A stretch of 64,000 nucleotides of DNA from UBA7672 sp963784415 (GCA_963784415.1 CAWARK010000014.1:806001-870000), one strand, 5' to 3'; positions 25,245 through 33,541 are shown, numbered from the stretch's first letter. Numbers and translations are program-made. The notes: generated by a model not told the origin, from the sequence alone.

Positions 25245-26041
25245 GTGCCGCGACGCTCCAGCGCGCCTTGCGGTTCCGGTGCAACTTCGGGTTCAGGCGC
25301 AGGCGCGGGCTCTGCAGTTTTCGGAATAGGCGCAGTATCGGGCGCCAGACCGGCAAGCTCATCGGCGCGCGCGGTTGCGGCCCGGAGCGCAATCTCGACC
25401 CGCAGCCGAAGGTCTTCGGAGTCCATGCTCTTCGAGGTCGGGATGGGTTCTGAAATCACGACAGCGCCGCGCGCAAACGGCTTCGGCCAGAGCAGGCGAT
25501 CCCAGGTGTCGAGGCGCTTGGCATTCGCGGAAAGTCCGTAGATCACGATCGGCGCGCCCATCTGCTGCGCCAGCTTGATCGTGCCCATGCCGACCGTCTC
25601 GCGCGGGCCTTTCGGACCGTCGATGGTCATGACCACGCAGCCGCCCTTCTTCATCACCTCAAGGCACTCGCGTGCAGCCGAGACGCCGCGCTTGTTCTTG
25701 TCGCTGCGGCCAGAGGACGAGCCGCGGATGATGTAGAGACCGAGCCATGTGCCGGCGCGCTTGGTGAACTCACCGTCCTTGGAGGGCGAGACCATGAGAG
25801 CAGCGGGGTGGGGCGGCTTGGGCCATTTCGGCCGCTGCATGATCTGGATGTAGGGCATCAGCAGGATGCGCGAATGCCAGGTCGCCGCGACCCAGCCCTG
25901 CGGGCTGTCCCACAGCTTGCGGATATGATCGACGCCCTCGACCCGCCAGCGCATCGTGTGCGCCAGGATCGACATGTAGGCCCAGATGAGGCTGCCACCG
26001 ATCCAGGGAATCACGGGCGATTGGGAACGACGCTTCGACAT
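25241..26041 (-). CDS. DUF374 lysophospholipid-acyltransferase-like protein
   Basis: 266 residues from MSKRRSQSPVIPW. The DUF374 core begins with a membrane segment (WIGGSLIWAYMSIL), then ATWHSRILLMPYI, VSPSKDGEFTKRAG, IIRGSSSG and VVMTIDGPKGPRETV, all typical. DUF374 proteins share the fold of plsC-type acyltransferases but replace the HX4D motif with HxRxL-like residues; in alphaproteobacteria they sit beside waaA and lpxK, as here, and a lipid A role is inferred. The C-terminal 45 residues are proline/glutamate-rich (PAPAPEPEVAPEP). First gene of the minus-strand cluster, AGGGA upstream. Confidence 0.9.
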   Translation of the reverse strand: MSKRRSQSPVIPWIGGSLIWAYMSILAHTMRWRVEGVDHIRKLWDSPQGWVAATWHSRILLMPYIQIMQRPKWPKPPHPAALMVSPSKDGEFTKRAGTWLGLYIIRGSSSGRSDKNKRGVSAARECLEVMKKGGCVVMTIDGPKGPRETVGMGTIKLAQQMGAPIVIYGLSANAKRLDTWDRLLWPKPFARGAVVISEPIPTSKSMDSEDLRLRVEIALRAATARADELAGLAPDTAPIPKTAEPAPAPEPEVAPEPQGALERRGT

Positions 26042-26164
26042 TGAGGCTATATACTCCCTGACGCGCGCGCCGCCAGACGCTGGCAATATAGGGATAGCAG
26101 CCTGCGACCAGCAGGCGCCGCTGCGCCGCCTTGCAATCCAGTGGAAAAGCGGCATCTAGCGCTG

Positions 26165-26839
26165 ATGAGCGGCAGCGCAGCCATCGACCTGACAACCTCG
26201 ACTGGCCGCCGCCGTGCGCGCCGGGACCTTGTGTGGGGCGATCACGGGTTCCTGCGGGTCAGATTTCGGAACCTGCACCAGATTTCCGACGAGATGTACC
26301 GGGCGAACCAGCCCTCGCCCGAGCATATCGCCCGGTACGCGAAGGAACTCGGCCTGAAGACCATCATCAACCTGCGCGGGGAAAGCCCCAAGGGGTACTA
26401 CCTGCTGGAGAAGGAAGCGTGCCAGCGGCACGGCATCCAGCTGGTCGATTTTCAGGTGTTCTCGCGGGAAGTGCCCACCGCCGAAAGCGTTCTGCAGGCG
26501 AAACAGCTTTTCGATTCAATCGCCTATCCGGCCCTGATGCACTGCAAGTCGGGGGCGGACCGGGCCGGCGTGATGGCGGTCCTGTACCAGCATTTCCGCA
26601 AGGGATTGCCCATCGAGGAGGCCCTGGAACAGCTGTCGGGCAAGTACCTGCATGTGCGCCACGGCAAGACCGGCGTGCTGGACGACTTCTTCGAGACCTA
26701 TCTGGCGCAGGGGAAGCCCGCCGGTCTGACTTTCGAGGAATGGGTCGAAAAGGGCTATGACCACAAGGCGATGAAAGCCCGGTTCCTTCAGGGCCGTAAG
26801 TCGAAGATTGACGTCGACCAGTTGCTGGGCCGCGAATAG
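26165..26839 (+). CDS. Dual-specificity/tyrosine phosphatase family protein
   Basis: 224 residues from ATG 26165; a GTG at 26141 would add eight residues. The active-site loop CX5R is seen in LMHCKSGADRAGVMA, and the general-acid region lies in INLRGESPKG. FRNLHQISDEMYRANQPSPEH at the N-terminus is typical of this bacterial subgroup. Substrates in relatives include phosphotyrosine, phosphoinositides and lipid phosphates; the position between the two lipid A gene groups makes a lipid phosphate substrate possible but unproven. Divergent from DUF374 with a 123-base shared promoter region. No signal peptide. Confidence 0.85.
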   Translation: MSGSAAIDLTTSTGRRRARRDLVWGDHGFLRVRFRNLHQISDEMYRANQPSPEHIARYAKELGLKTIINLRGESPKGYYLLEKEACQRHGIQLVDFQVFSREVPTAESVLQAKQLFDSIAYPALMHCKSGADRAGVMAVLYQHFRKGLPIEEALEQLSGKYLHVRHGKTGVLDDFFETYLAQGKPAGLTFEEWVEKGYDHKAMKARFLQGRKSKIDVDQLLGRE

Positions 26840-26938
26840 TGGCGCCTGGCGCCTCCCGCCAGTTGAACCAAAAAAAGGGCTCGTTTGTTGTCTTGCCGCA
26901 GGCTAGACACTCAACTGGTTCGCGTGGAGGGGTCGTCT

Positions 26939-27301
26939 ATGAAGTTCTTTATCATCAACAGCTTCCGCTTTCTGGTTTACAACGCTTACTTCGGAATTAT
27001 CGCCCTTTACACGTTCGGCGCCTTCCTTGAGCGGGCGCAGATCCAGGGTGTGATTTCGCAGTTCACGTCCAGCGGCAAAGTGCTCGTGGAACGTGGCGCG
27101 GTCGATCCGGCGACGGGTCTGGTCGCCATGGATCCGATCGTGGATCCGGGCACGGTGCTGGCGCAGCCGGCGCTGTCGGCGCTGTCGATCATCATCGGCC
27201 TGATCGTGGGCTGGGTCGCAGCGACGCTGATCTGCGGCGTGCTGGTCACGCTGCTCGACATCCGCGACGACATCAACGACCGCCTGCCGCGCGCCAAGTA
27301 G
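26939..27301 (+). CDS. Small membrane protein, hypothetical
   Basis: 120 residues from ATG 26939 with GTGGAGGGG upstream. Two hydrophobic segments: FLVYNAYFGIIALYTFGAFL near the N-terminus and ALSIIIGLIVGWVAATLICG near the C-terminus, with a polar 45-residue loop (RAQIQGVISQFTSSGKV to VDPGTVLAQ). The tail RDDINDRLPRAK is charged. No family recognised. Followed by its own intrinsic terminator, so it is probably not part of the pmbA unit. Confidence 0.7.
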   Translation: MKFFIINSFRFLVYNAYFGIIALYTFGAFLERAQIQGVISQFTSSGKVLVERGAVDPATGLVAMDPIVDPGTVLAQPALSALSIIIGLIVGWVAATLICGVLVTLLDIRDDINDRLPRAK

Positions 27302-27328
27302 GCAGCGCCAAGGCTGGAACAGGTTAGG

Positions 27329-27356
27329 GCGCCGGGCCACAAGCCCGGCGCTTTTC
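27329..27356 (+). terminator. Intrinsic terminator of 26939-27301
   Basis: Perfect nine-base stem GCGCCGGGC/GCCCGGCGC with a five-base loop, followed by TTTTCGCC. Confidence 0.82.
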
Positions 27357-27412
27357 GCCTCATACCAGAAGCGGGGCTTGGCGATTCAGTCGGGCAACGT
27401 CACATAGGGTCC

Positions 27413-28750
27413 ATGACCACATCCTCCGCAGACCTGCTGGAATCGCTGATCGAGGCCACGCTCAAGGCCGGCGCGGATGCGGTGGATACGCGGATTTCAG
27501 AAAGCGCCAGCCTGTCGGTCGAGGTGCGCAATGGCGATCTCGAGACGGTCGAGCGTGAAGAGTCGCGTGGGCTGGCGCTGCGGGCGCTGGTGGGTAAGCG
27601 GCAGGCGACGGTTTCCGGCACTGACCTTTCCCCCGACGCCCTGAAGGCTCTCGCTGAGCGCGTCGTGGCGATGGCGCGGCTGGCGCCTGAGGACAAGTAT
27701 TGCGGCCTGGCAGGCGCGGACGAGATCACGCACGCGCGCATCGACCTGCAGCTCGACTGCGATGACCTGCCCGAAGCCGATGAACTGGAGCGCCGTGGCC
27801 GCGAGATGGAAGCGGTCGCGATGGCGGTGCCGGGCGTCAAGCAGATGTCCCACAGCGGCGCTTCGTGGAGCACGTCGCGGTCCTGGCTGGCGGCTTCGAA
27901 CGGATTCCGGGCCAGCAAGTCGTCGGGCATTTCCTCGATGGCAGCTGTGGCGATTGCCGAGCGCGATGGCGCGATGGAGCGTGACCACGAGTCCACGTCC
28001 GAGCGTCGCAAGGCAAAACTGAAATCACCGGAATGGGTCGGGCGCGAAGCCGCCAACCGCGCCACGTCCCGGCTGGGCGCGCGCAAGCTGGAAAGCCAGA
28101 CCGCCGCTGTCATCTACGAGAACCGGCTGTCGAGCCGCCTGATCGGCGCTTTCATTGGCGCCATCTCCGGGCCGGCCGTGGCGCGCGGCGTCTCGTTCCT
28201 GAAGGACAAGATGGGCAAGCAGGTGTTCGCCAGGGGCGTCAACCTGATCGACGATCCGCTGCGCATCGGCGGCTTTGGCTCGCGGATGTTCGATGGCGAG
28301 GGCCGGGCGGTGGGCCGCAATGCGCTGGTCGAGGACGGCATGCTGACGCAATGGCTGCTGAACGGACCATCCGCGCGACAGCTTGGCCTTTCGCCCAACG
28401 GCTTTGCCAGCACGGCATTCGGCGATCCGCCGGGCGTCACGACGTCCAACCTCGACCTGCAACCGGGCGATCGTTCGCTCGACCAGCTGATGGCGGATGC
28501 GGGCAAGGGCCTGCTGGTGACCGACATGTTCGGCCCGTCGCTGAATCCCAACACCGGCGACTATTCGGTCGGCGTGTCCGGCTTCTGGTTCGAGAATGGC
28601 GAGCGGGCCTATCCGGTTTCCGAAGTGACCATCGCGGGCGACATTCCCGCGATGCTGCTGCGCGCGGTGCCCGGCTCCGACCTGCAGATCCGTGGTTCGA
28701 CAAACGCCCCCAGCATCCTGATCGATGGGATGACGCTTGCTGGACGCTAG
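27413..28750 (+). CDS. pmbA: TldD/PmbA family protein (PmbA type)
   Basis: 445 residues. PmbA (TldE) is the non-catalytic partner of the TldD metalloprotease, together maturing microcin-like peptides and degrading CcdA in E. coli; alphaproteobacteria often retain it outside antibiotic clusters. Visible: the N-terminal A(D)ADAVDTRISESASLSVEVR with the family's ExxR-like pattern, GLALRALVGKRQATVSGT, GANFIDDPLR-like VNLIDDPLRIGGFGSRMFD, and the C-terminal NPNTGDYSVGVSGFWFENG. The HExxxH of TldD is absent, as expected. It heads the plus-strand cluster and overlaps the next gene by 14 bases. Confidence 0.9.
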   Translation: MTTSSADLLESLIEATLKAGADAVDTRISESASLSVEVRNGDLETVEREESRGLALRALVGKRQATVSGTDLSPDALKALAERVVAMARLAPEDKYCGLAGADEITHARIDLQLDCDDLPEADELERRGREMEAVAMAVPGVKQMSHSGASWSTSRSWLAASNGFRASKSSGISSMAAVAIAERDGAMERDHESTSERRKAKLKSPEWVGREAANRATSRLGARKLESQTAAVIYENRLSSRLIGAFIGAISGPAVARGVSFLKDKMGKQVFARGVNLIDDPLRIGGFGSRMFDGEGRAVGRNALVEDGMLTQWLLNGPSARQLGLSPNGFASTAFGDPPGVTTSNLDLQPGDRSLDQLMADAGKGLLVTDMFGPSLNPNTGDYSVGVSGFWFENGERAYPVSEVTIAGDIPAMLLRAVPGSDLQIRGSTNAPSILIDGMTLAGR

Positions 28751-29570
28751 CGGTCCCGACACCGGCCTTGATGCCGATCTGGCGCTGATATCCGAAGTCG
28801 CGCGCGAAGCCGGCGAGCTTTCCCTGCACTGGCTGAAGAAGGGCGCGCGGAGCTGGGACAAGTCGCCCAACAATCCAGTGACCGAAGCCGACATCGCCTG
28901 CAACGACCTGATCGCAAAGCGCCTGCGCCCCGCGCGTCCGGACTATGGCTGGCTGTCGGAAGAGACGCGCGACAATGCGCAGGATCGCTCGCAGAAGCGC
29001 GTGTTCGTGGTCGATCCGATCGATGGCACCAAGGCGTTCGTCAATGGCGAGACAGGGTTCTGCGTCTCCATCGCCATCATCGAGGACGGCGCGCCGATCG
29101 CGGGCGTTGTCTACAATCCCAATTTCGACGAGCTGGTTGGCGCGCGGGCGGGCGGCGGTACGCACCTGAACGGCGCCCGCGTCGAGATGACCGACGCCGA
29201 CAGCCTTGCCTGCAGCATGATCGGCCAGCCGGATGTGTTCGCGCGGAACAACGCGTCGTACTGGCCGGATATGCGCCTGATCGATGAGGTTCCCAACGCG
29301 ATGGCCTGGCGCATGTCGCTGGTGGCGGCCGGGCGCTGGGATGCGACGGTGGCGCTGAACGAGAAAAGCGACTGGGATCTCGCCGCCGCTGTCCTGCTGG
29401 TTCAGGAAGCGGGCGGGGTCGCGACCGACCGGCATGGCCGTCCCTTCGTTTTCAACGGGGAATCGGTCATCCAGAAGGGGGCTATCGCTGCTGGCGCCGG
29501 GCTGCACCCGCTGATAATGGATCGGCTCCGGCAGTGGGCGAGCGAGCGCTTCAAGCCCGCCCGGACATGA
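28737..29570 (+). CDS. Inositol monophosphatase-family phosphatase (CysQ-like)
   Basis: 277 residues of the lithium-sensitive, magnesium-dependent phosphatase superfamily. Metal ligands: EE in WLSEETRD, the DPIDGTKAFV motif, and the C-terminal WDLAAAVLLVQEAGG. The short size and FCVSIAIIEDGAPIAG fit 3'(2'),5'-bisphosphate nucleotidases (CysQ), which clear PAP, as well as generic inositol phosphatases. The start appears to be TTG 28737, inside the pmbA end; no ATG or GTG is better placed. Its stop overlaps an ATG by ATGA at 29567, coupling it to DUF4170. Confidence 0.88.
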   Translation: MLDASGPDTGLDADLALISEVAREAGELSLHWLKKGARSWDKSPNNPVTEADIACNDLIAKRLRPARPDYGWLSEETRDNAQDRSQKRVFVVDPIDGTKAFVNGETGFCVSIAIIEDGAPIAGVVYNPNFDELVGARAGGGTHLNGARVEMTDADSLACSMIGQPDVFARNNASYWPDMRLIDEVPNAMAWRMSLVAAGRWDATVALNEKSDWDLAAAVLLVQEAGGVATDRHGRPFVFNGESVIQKGAIAAGAGLHPLIMDRLRQWASERFKPART

Positions 29571-29581
29571 CGGAGCTTTCG

Positions 29582-29833
29582 ATGAGTGCGACCCATTCCG
29601 ACAAACAGCTGCTGCACATCGTGATCGGCGGCGAGCTGAAGCATCCCGGCACGGTCGAGTTCGCCAATCTCAAGGACATCGATTTCGTCGGCGCCTTCCC
29701 GAGCTATCGCGCCGCCTATGACGCATGGCGGGGCGCTGCCCAGCGGACGGTCGACAACGCCCACGTCCGCTATTTCATCCTGCATGCCCACCGCCTGCTC
29801 GATCCGGAGACGGGCAAGCAACACGATGCCTGA
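29582..29833 (+). CDS. DUF4170 family protein
   Basis: 83 residues. GGAG six bases before ATG 29582 supports this start; ATG 29567 overlapping the previous stop is the alternative. The family pattern is visible: LLHIVIGGELKHPGTVEFANL, DFVGAFPSYRAAYDAWRGAA and VRYFILHAHRLLDP. DUF4170 is nearly confined to alphaproteobacteria and sits between a CysQ-type phosphatase and lipid A export or acylation genes. No catalytic motif is seen, suggesting a binding or regulatory role. It ends 8 bases inside the following ABC transporter gene. Confidence 0.88.
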   Translation: MSATHSDKQLLHIVIGGELKHPGTVEFANLKDIDFVGAFPSYRAAYDAWRGAAQRTVDNAHVRYFILHAHRLLDPETGKQHDA

Positions 29834-31586
29834 TAGCGTTGGGCCTCCTCCCGCCGGCGCGACCGGCCGGGATCGCCTGCTTTCCCGATTTGCGCACGAC
29901 TACCTGCTGCCGCAGTGGAAGTGGTTTTTCCTCGGCGCGGTGTTTGCCGCCATCATGGCGATCTGCGCGGGCGGCTATTCGCAGATCACGGCGCATGCGA
30001 CCGACTGGCTGAAGGACGGCGATTCGCGCATCTTCTCCGTCGCGCCGATGGTGATCATGGCGCTCGTGCTGGTGCGGGCGCCGGCCATGTACTGGCAGAC
30101 GCAGACCAACAATCGCGGCGTGCAGAATGCGGTCGTCAAACTGCAGGAGACGATGTTCGCGCGCCTGATCGAGGGCGATTTTGCGCGTCTGCAGTCCAAG
30201 GCGTCGGGCGAGTTCGTGTCGCAGTTCGCCAACGACATGATCCTCATCCGCGACGCATCGCTGCGGGTGGCGACCAGCCTTGCGAAATCGTCGCTGACGA
30301 TCGCGGCGGCCGTTGTCTACATGCTGATGACGGACTGGCTGCTGACTGTCCTGCTGCTCATCGTCTATCCGATTGCCTTCATTCCTGTGGTGCGTCTTGG
30401 CGCCCGCGTGCGGAATTCCTCGCGGCTTGCGCAGGAGCAGGCGGGGGCGCTGACCGCTGTGCTGAACGAGGCGTTTCAGGGCGCGCGGACGGTGAAAGCT
30501 TTTGGTCTTGAGGGCTATCAGAAGGGCCGCGCGCATCGCGGGTTCTTCGAGCGTGCGCGGCTTTACATGAAAGTGCTGCGCGCCAAGGCGCTGGTCGATC
30601 CTCTGCTCGAAATCGTCGGCGGCCTCGCGCTGGCAGGGTTGTTCGCGTTTGCGGGCTGGCGGGCGCTGACGGGCGATATCAGTGTCGGCGAAGTGCTCGG
30701 TGTTGTCGTGGCCATCGGCGTGGCGTCGCCCGAGATACGCGCGCTGGGCACGCTGAATGGCGCGCTAAATGAAGGGCTCGCTGCAGCCTCGCGTATCTAC
30801 GCGGTGATCGATGAACCTCAACATGTCGGCGACAAGCCTGGCGCTGTGGCGCTTGAACGAGTCAAAGGTAGCGTGACGTTCGACGGCGTCATGTTCGGGT
30901 ATGACGCCGAGCATGACGTGCTGAAGGGGCTAAGCCTCGAAGCATTGCCGGGGCAGACGGTCGCCATTGTCGGGCCGTCGGGCGCGGGCAAGTCGACCGT
31001 GTTCACGCTGCTGCTGCGGCTGTACGAAGCCAGGGGCGGCGCGGTGCGGATCGATGGGCAGGATGTGCGGCAGGTGACGCTGGCGTCGCTGCGCGCGAAT
31101 ATCGCGTTTGTCTCGCAGGATGCGTTCCTGTTCGACACGACAATCCGCGAAAACATCGCGCTCGGGCGGCCGGGCGCGACGGAAGAACAGATCCAGGCTG
31201 CGGCAAAGGCTGCGGCGTGTGATTTCATCGAGAAGCTGCCGGGCGGATGGAATGCGCCGGCGGGTGAGGGCGGGCGCAATCTTTCCGGCGGACAGCGACA
31301 GCGGATCGCGCTTGCGCGGGCGCTGGTGTCGGAGGCGCCGGTCTTGTTGCTGGATGAAGCGACGAGTGCGCTCGACTCCGAAAGCGAGTCTCGGATCCAG
31401 CAGGCGCTCGCAGCGCTGGCGGGGCAGCGGACGATCATCGTGGTGGCGCACAGGCTGGCCACGGTGCGGCGCGCGGATCGGATTTTCGTCATGGAGGGCG
31501 GCGTGACGGCCGAGGCTGGGACGCACGACACGCTGCTCGCGAAGGGCGCGGTCTATGCGCGGATGATCCAGCACCAGCTGACCTGA
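29826..31586 (+). CDS. ABC transporter, fused permease and ATPase, MsbA type
   Basis: 586 residues: six membrane helices in the first 330 residues (for example WFFLGAVFAAIMAICAG, YMLMTDWLLTVLLLIVYPI, FAFAGWRALTGDISVGEVLG) and a full nucleotide-binding domain. Walker A is GPSGAGKST, the Q-loop FVSQDAFLFD, the signature NLSGGQRQR, Walker B VLLLDEATSALD, and the H-loop His in VVAHRLATV. MsbA-type exporters flip lipid A-core across the inner membrane; the immediate context (DUF4170, waaA-lpxK nearby) supports that substrate. The start overlaps DUF4170 by 8 bases. Intact. Confidence 0.9.
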   Translation: MPDSVGPPPAGATGRDRLLSRFAHDYLLPQWKWFFLGAVFAAIMAICAGGYSQITAHATDWLKDGDSRIFSVAPMVIMALVLVRAPAMYWQTQTNNRGVQNAVVKLQETMFARLIEGDFARLQSKASGEFVSQFANDMILIRDASLRVATSLAKSSLTIAAAVVYMLMTDWLLTVLLLIVYPIAFIPVVRLGARVRNSSRLAQEQAGALTAVLNEAFQGARTVKAFGLEGYQKGRAHRGFFERARLYMKVLRAKALVDPLLEIVGGLALAGLFAFAGWRALTGDISVGEVLGVVVAIGVASPEIRALGTLNGALNEGLAAASRIYAVIDEPQHVGDKPGAVALERVKGSVTFDGVMFGYDAEHDVLKGLSLEALPGQTVAIVGPSGAGKSTVFTLLLRLYEARGGAVRIDGQDVRQVTLASLRANIAFVSQDAFLFDTTIRENIALGRPGATEEQIQAAAKAAACDFIEKLPGGWNAPAGEGGRNLSGGQRQRIALARALVSEAPVLLLDEATSALDSESESRIQQALAALAGQRTIIVVAHRLATVRRADRIFVMEGGVTAEAGTHDTLLAKGAVYARMIQHQLT

Positions 31587-31611
31587 TCGCGCGACTGTGA
31601 CTCAGTAGTAG

Positions 31612-31624
31612 CCTTACGTTAAGG
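31612..31624. promoter_or_regulatory. CCTTACGTTAAGG inverted repeat upstream of the receiver gene
   Basis: A 5-base inverted repeat with a three-base centre, 35 bases before the start of the receiver gene. The ten-base word CTTACGTTAA within it recurs at 38806-38815 upstream of the alpha-2-macroglobulin gene. Regulator unknown. Confidence 0.3.
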
Positions 31625-31658
31625 TCACTACGGTAACCCTGCGTTCGTAGGGGAAACG

Positions 31659-32131
31659 ATGAACAAGACAACTGACGTTAGCGTCGTGATCGGCACACAT
31701 GTGCCCGGCATCGGACAGACATTGCGGATGGCGCTGAGAGGCGCGGGCGTCCGCAATGTGCAGCTCGCGATCAATACGACCCAGCTTGCCGACACGTTCG
31801 GTGTGACTGCGCCGGACGTGCTGATGATCTACATCGACAGCGGCGCGCAGGATGATCCGGGCATGCAGATGCTGCATTTCATGCGACGTTCGGCGACAAG
31901 TCCCGACAAGACGATACCGGTTGTGGTGATCTCGCAGGGACGCGAGATGACGACGATCCAGGCGGTGGCGAATGCGGGGGCGCATGAGTACGGGTTGTTC
32001 CCGGCATCGGGCGAGCAGCTGATGAAGAAGGTGCTTGCGGCACATACGTCGAACCGGCCGTTTCGTGGACACGCCGGACTATGTCGGGCCCGAGCGCAAA
32101 GCGCCGCCGGCGCGCAGCCAAGCCGGCCTGA
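31659..32131 (+). CDS. Single-domain response-regulator-like protein, receiver degenerate, frameshifted near 32060
   Basis: CheY-like fold: VSVVIGTHVPGIGQTLRMAL, the central DVLMIYIDSG where the phosphoacceptor Asp would be, VVVISQGREMTTIQAVANAGAHEYG and KKVLAAHTS. The usual Lys of the beta5 loop (LxKP) is replaced by FPAS, so phosphotransfer is doubtful. After RPF one extra T in a TTT run shifts the frame; the corrected tail VDTPDYVGPERK matches the 'YVGPDRR' tail found in this receiver subgroup. The true stop is uncertain because the corrected frame is open into the next gene; TGA 32129-32131 is a guess. Start ATG 31659 with AGGGG upstream. Confidence 0.65.
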
Positions 32132-32220
32132 GTCCCAAACCAACTGCAGAGACGCTGAACTTGGTCCTCGTGATGGGGCGCATCGCTGCTATGCTCGTTG
32201 CAGCGAAGCGGGAGGACATC

Positions 32221-32739
32221 ATGCGGGCGATGCTGGTTCTGGGCGTGGCGGTGGCAGCGACGCTGGCTGGCTGCGCGCCGCCCGAGAAGAAAGCCGAGGC
32301 GCCTGCGCCGGCGCCCGAGCAGGTTGCGGCGCCGACGACGCCGGCGGAACCGCTGGATCCGTTTGTGGTGATGATCGGGGCGGAGCGCTGGACCGTCATT
32401 CTCGACAAGGCGCTGGAGGGTGCGCGTGAGGCGCCGGAGCCTGCGGGCGCGGCGGAGCGGACGGACATGTATCGGGCGGATGCTGCGCTGAAGCGCGGGG
32501 CGGCGATGGTGATCGAGGTGCGCAATGATGTCTGCGGCAAGGGGCTCGTTACGGGGGCTGCGTGTACGCTGCCGGAATGGCCGGCGTGGACGCGGGAGCT
32601 GCCCACAGGCGATACGCCGATCGCGGAGATCGAGAAGCGGAGCGACTGGCTGAGTGGCGTGATGTCGCCGTTTACGGATGCTGCGTGCGAGGCCGGGCGG
32701 ATCGCGACGAAGGACGATATGTTCTGTTCGGTAGAATAG
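32221..32739 (+). CDS. Lipoprotein, hypothetical
   Basis: 172 residues. MRAMLVLGVAVAATLAGC is a lipoprotein signal (lipobox LAGC). A proline/alanine linker (PEKKAEAPAPAPEQVAAP) precedes a soluble domain with PFVVMIGAERWTVILDKALE, VIEVRNDVCGKGLV and a pair of later cysteines (GAACTLPEW, DAACEAG) that may pair in the periplasm. No family recognised. Preceded by GGGAGGACATC. Its 3' end overlaps the convergent gene at 32672 by 68 bases, but that overlap is caused by the neighbour's repeat-derived extension. Confidence 0.75.
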   Translation: MRAMLVLGVAVAATLAGCAPPEKKAEAPAPAPEQVAAPTTPAEPLDPFVVMIGAERWTVILDKALEGAREAPEPAGAAERTDMYRADAALKRGAAMVIEVRNDVCGKGLVTGAACTLPEWPAWTRELPTGDTPIAEIEKRSDWLSGVMSPFTDAACEAGRIATKDDMFCSVE

Positions 32740-33373
32740 GCATGGCGGTGCGATCTCGCGCGCGGGGCGTGCGAGGTGGGTTGGGGTTTGATTTTCGGAA
32801 TTTGAAATTGAGCGGTGGTCCGCGTGCGCAAGTGCGCACGCAGCCCCCTCCGTCTCGCCGCGAAGGCGCGGCGATCGTCAACGCTACGCGTTGACCCCAC
32901 CGCCTGACGGCGAGGGAGGACTTCGTTGGGGTGGCAAGGGGCGTGCGAACAGGCGCGCGTGCAGAAGCGGCGAACGCGGCTTCGCGTTGGCTGATGCCGT
33001 ACTGCGCGCGCAGGTGCTCGACGTACGCGCGGACGGTGGTTTCGAGGTTCATGTTGGCGCGGCGATAGGCTTCGAAGCGTTGCTCGGTTTCGAGCCAGTC
33101 TGCGGGCGGGGCGAATGCGCTGAACATCACGAGGCGATGGCTCCAGCCGAGGCGGCGGTAGGCTTCGCGCCAGAGGGCGAAGTCGAGCCGCGCTTCGGCG
33201 TGGGCGAGCAGGATCGGGATGGCGTCGAAGACGGATTTCGGAACCTTCTTTCCGCGCATGGCGGCAAAGCCGCTGCGGATCACGAGGATCATCAGCGGCC
33301 AGAAGCTGAACATGACACCCAGCAAGGCCGGGACGTCACGCAGCAGCCAGAGGGGAAGGCTTCGGCGTTTCAT
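32672..33373 (-). CDS. Membrane-anchored protein with repeat-derived C-terminal extension
   Basis: The start MKRRSLPLWLLRDVP is ATG 33371-33373. One membrane segment (LLGVMFSFWPLMILVI) precedes a soluble helical part with KVPKSVFDAIPILLAHAEA, REAYRRLGWSHRLVMF and a terminal coiled region (NLETTVRAYVEHLRAQYGIS). After about residue 150 the frame enters a palindromic repeat (32822-32925) and continues to 32672 as basic low-complexity sequence (VRRWGQRVALTIAAPSRRDG), which is likely not native. The original stop was probably lost to repeat insertion or an indel. Family unrecognised. Confidence 0.6.
   Translation of the reverse strand: MKRRSLPLWLLRDVPALLGVMFSFWPLMILVIRSGFAAMRGKKVPKSVFDAIPILLAHAEARLDFALWREAYRRLGWSHRLVMFSAFAPPADWLETEQRFEAYRRANMNLETTVRAYVEHLRAQYGISQREAAFAASARAPVRTPLATPTKSSLAVRRWGQRVALTIAAPSRRDGGGCVRTCARGPPLNFKFRKSNPNPPRTPRARDRTAMPILPNRTYRPSSRSARPRTQHP
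32822..32930. repeat. Palindromic repeat cluster (CCTCCGTCTCGCCG type)
   Basis: CGTGCGCA/TGCGCACG (32822-32839) is followed by an element with outer arms CCTCCGTCTCGCCG and CGGCGAGGGAGG (about 32848-32919) enclosing GTCAACGC/GCGTTGAC (32877-32895). It overlaps the 3' part of the minus-strand frame at 32672-33373. Confidence 0.7.
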
Positions 33374-33541
33374 GAGCGCGACTATACGTCGCGCTGGAAG
33401 CCCGGTCGGTTTGCGGAACGCCAATCCACCCTATTTTTCGCGCAAGTCATTGAGATTGCTGGAGACGCGGAAAAGCGGGCTGCTGTGTAAGTGCGGATCT
33501 CATCCAACAAAATGGGGTGTAACTCTTGTCGCGCCGAGCGG
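33374..33541. other. Intergenic, no gene seen
   Basis: This stretch and the remainder to metG (33699-33787) have no protein-like frame and no recognisable promoter or terminator. The space between them is filled by the composite palindromic repeat. Confidence 0.5.

Noticed and set aside
23970..25541. 523-codon plus-strand frame
   Set aside because: Antisense to waaA, whose motifs are complete.
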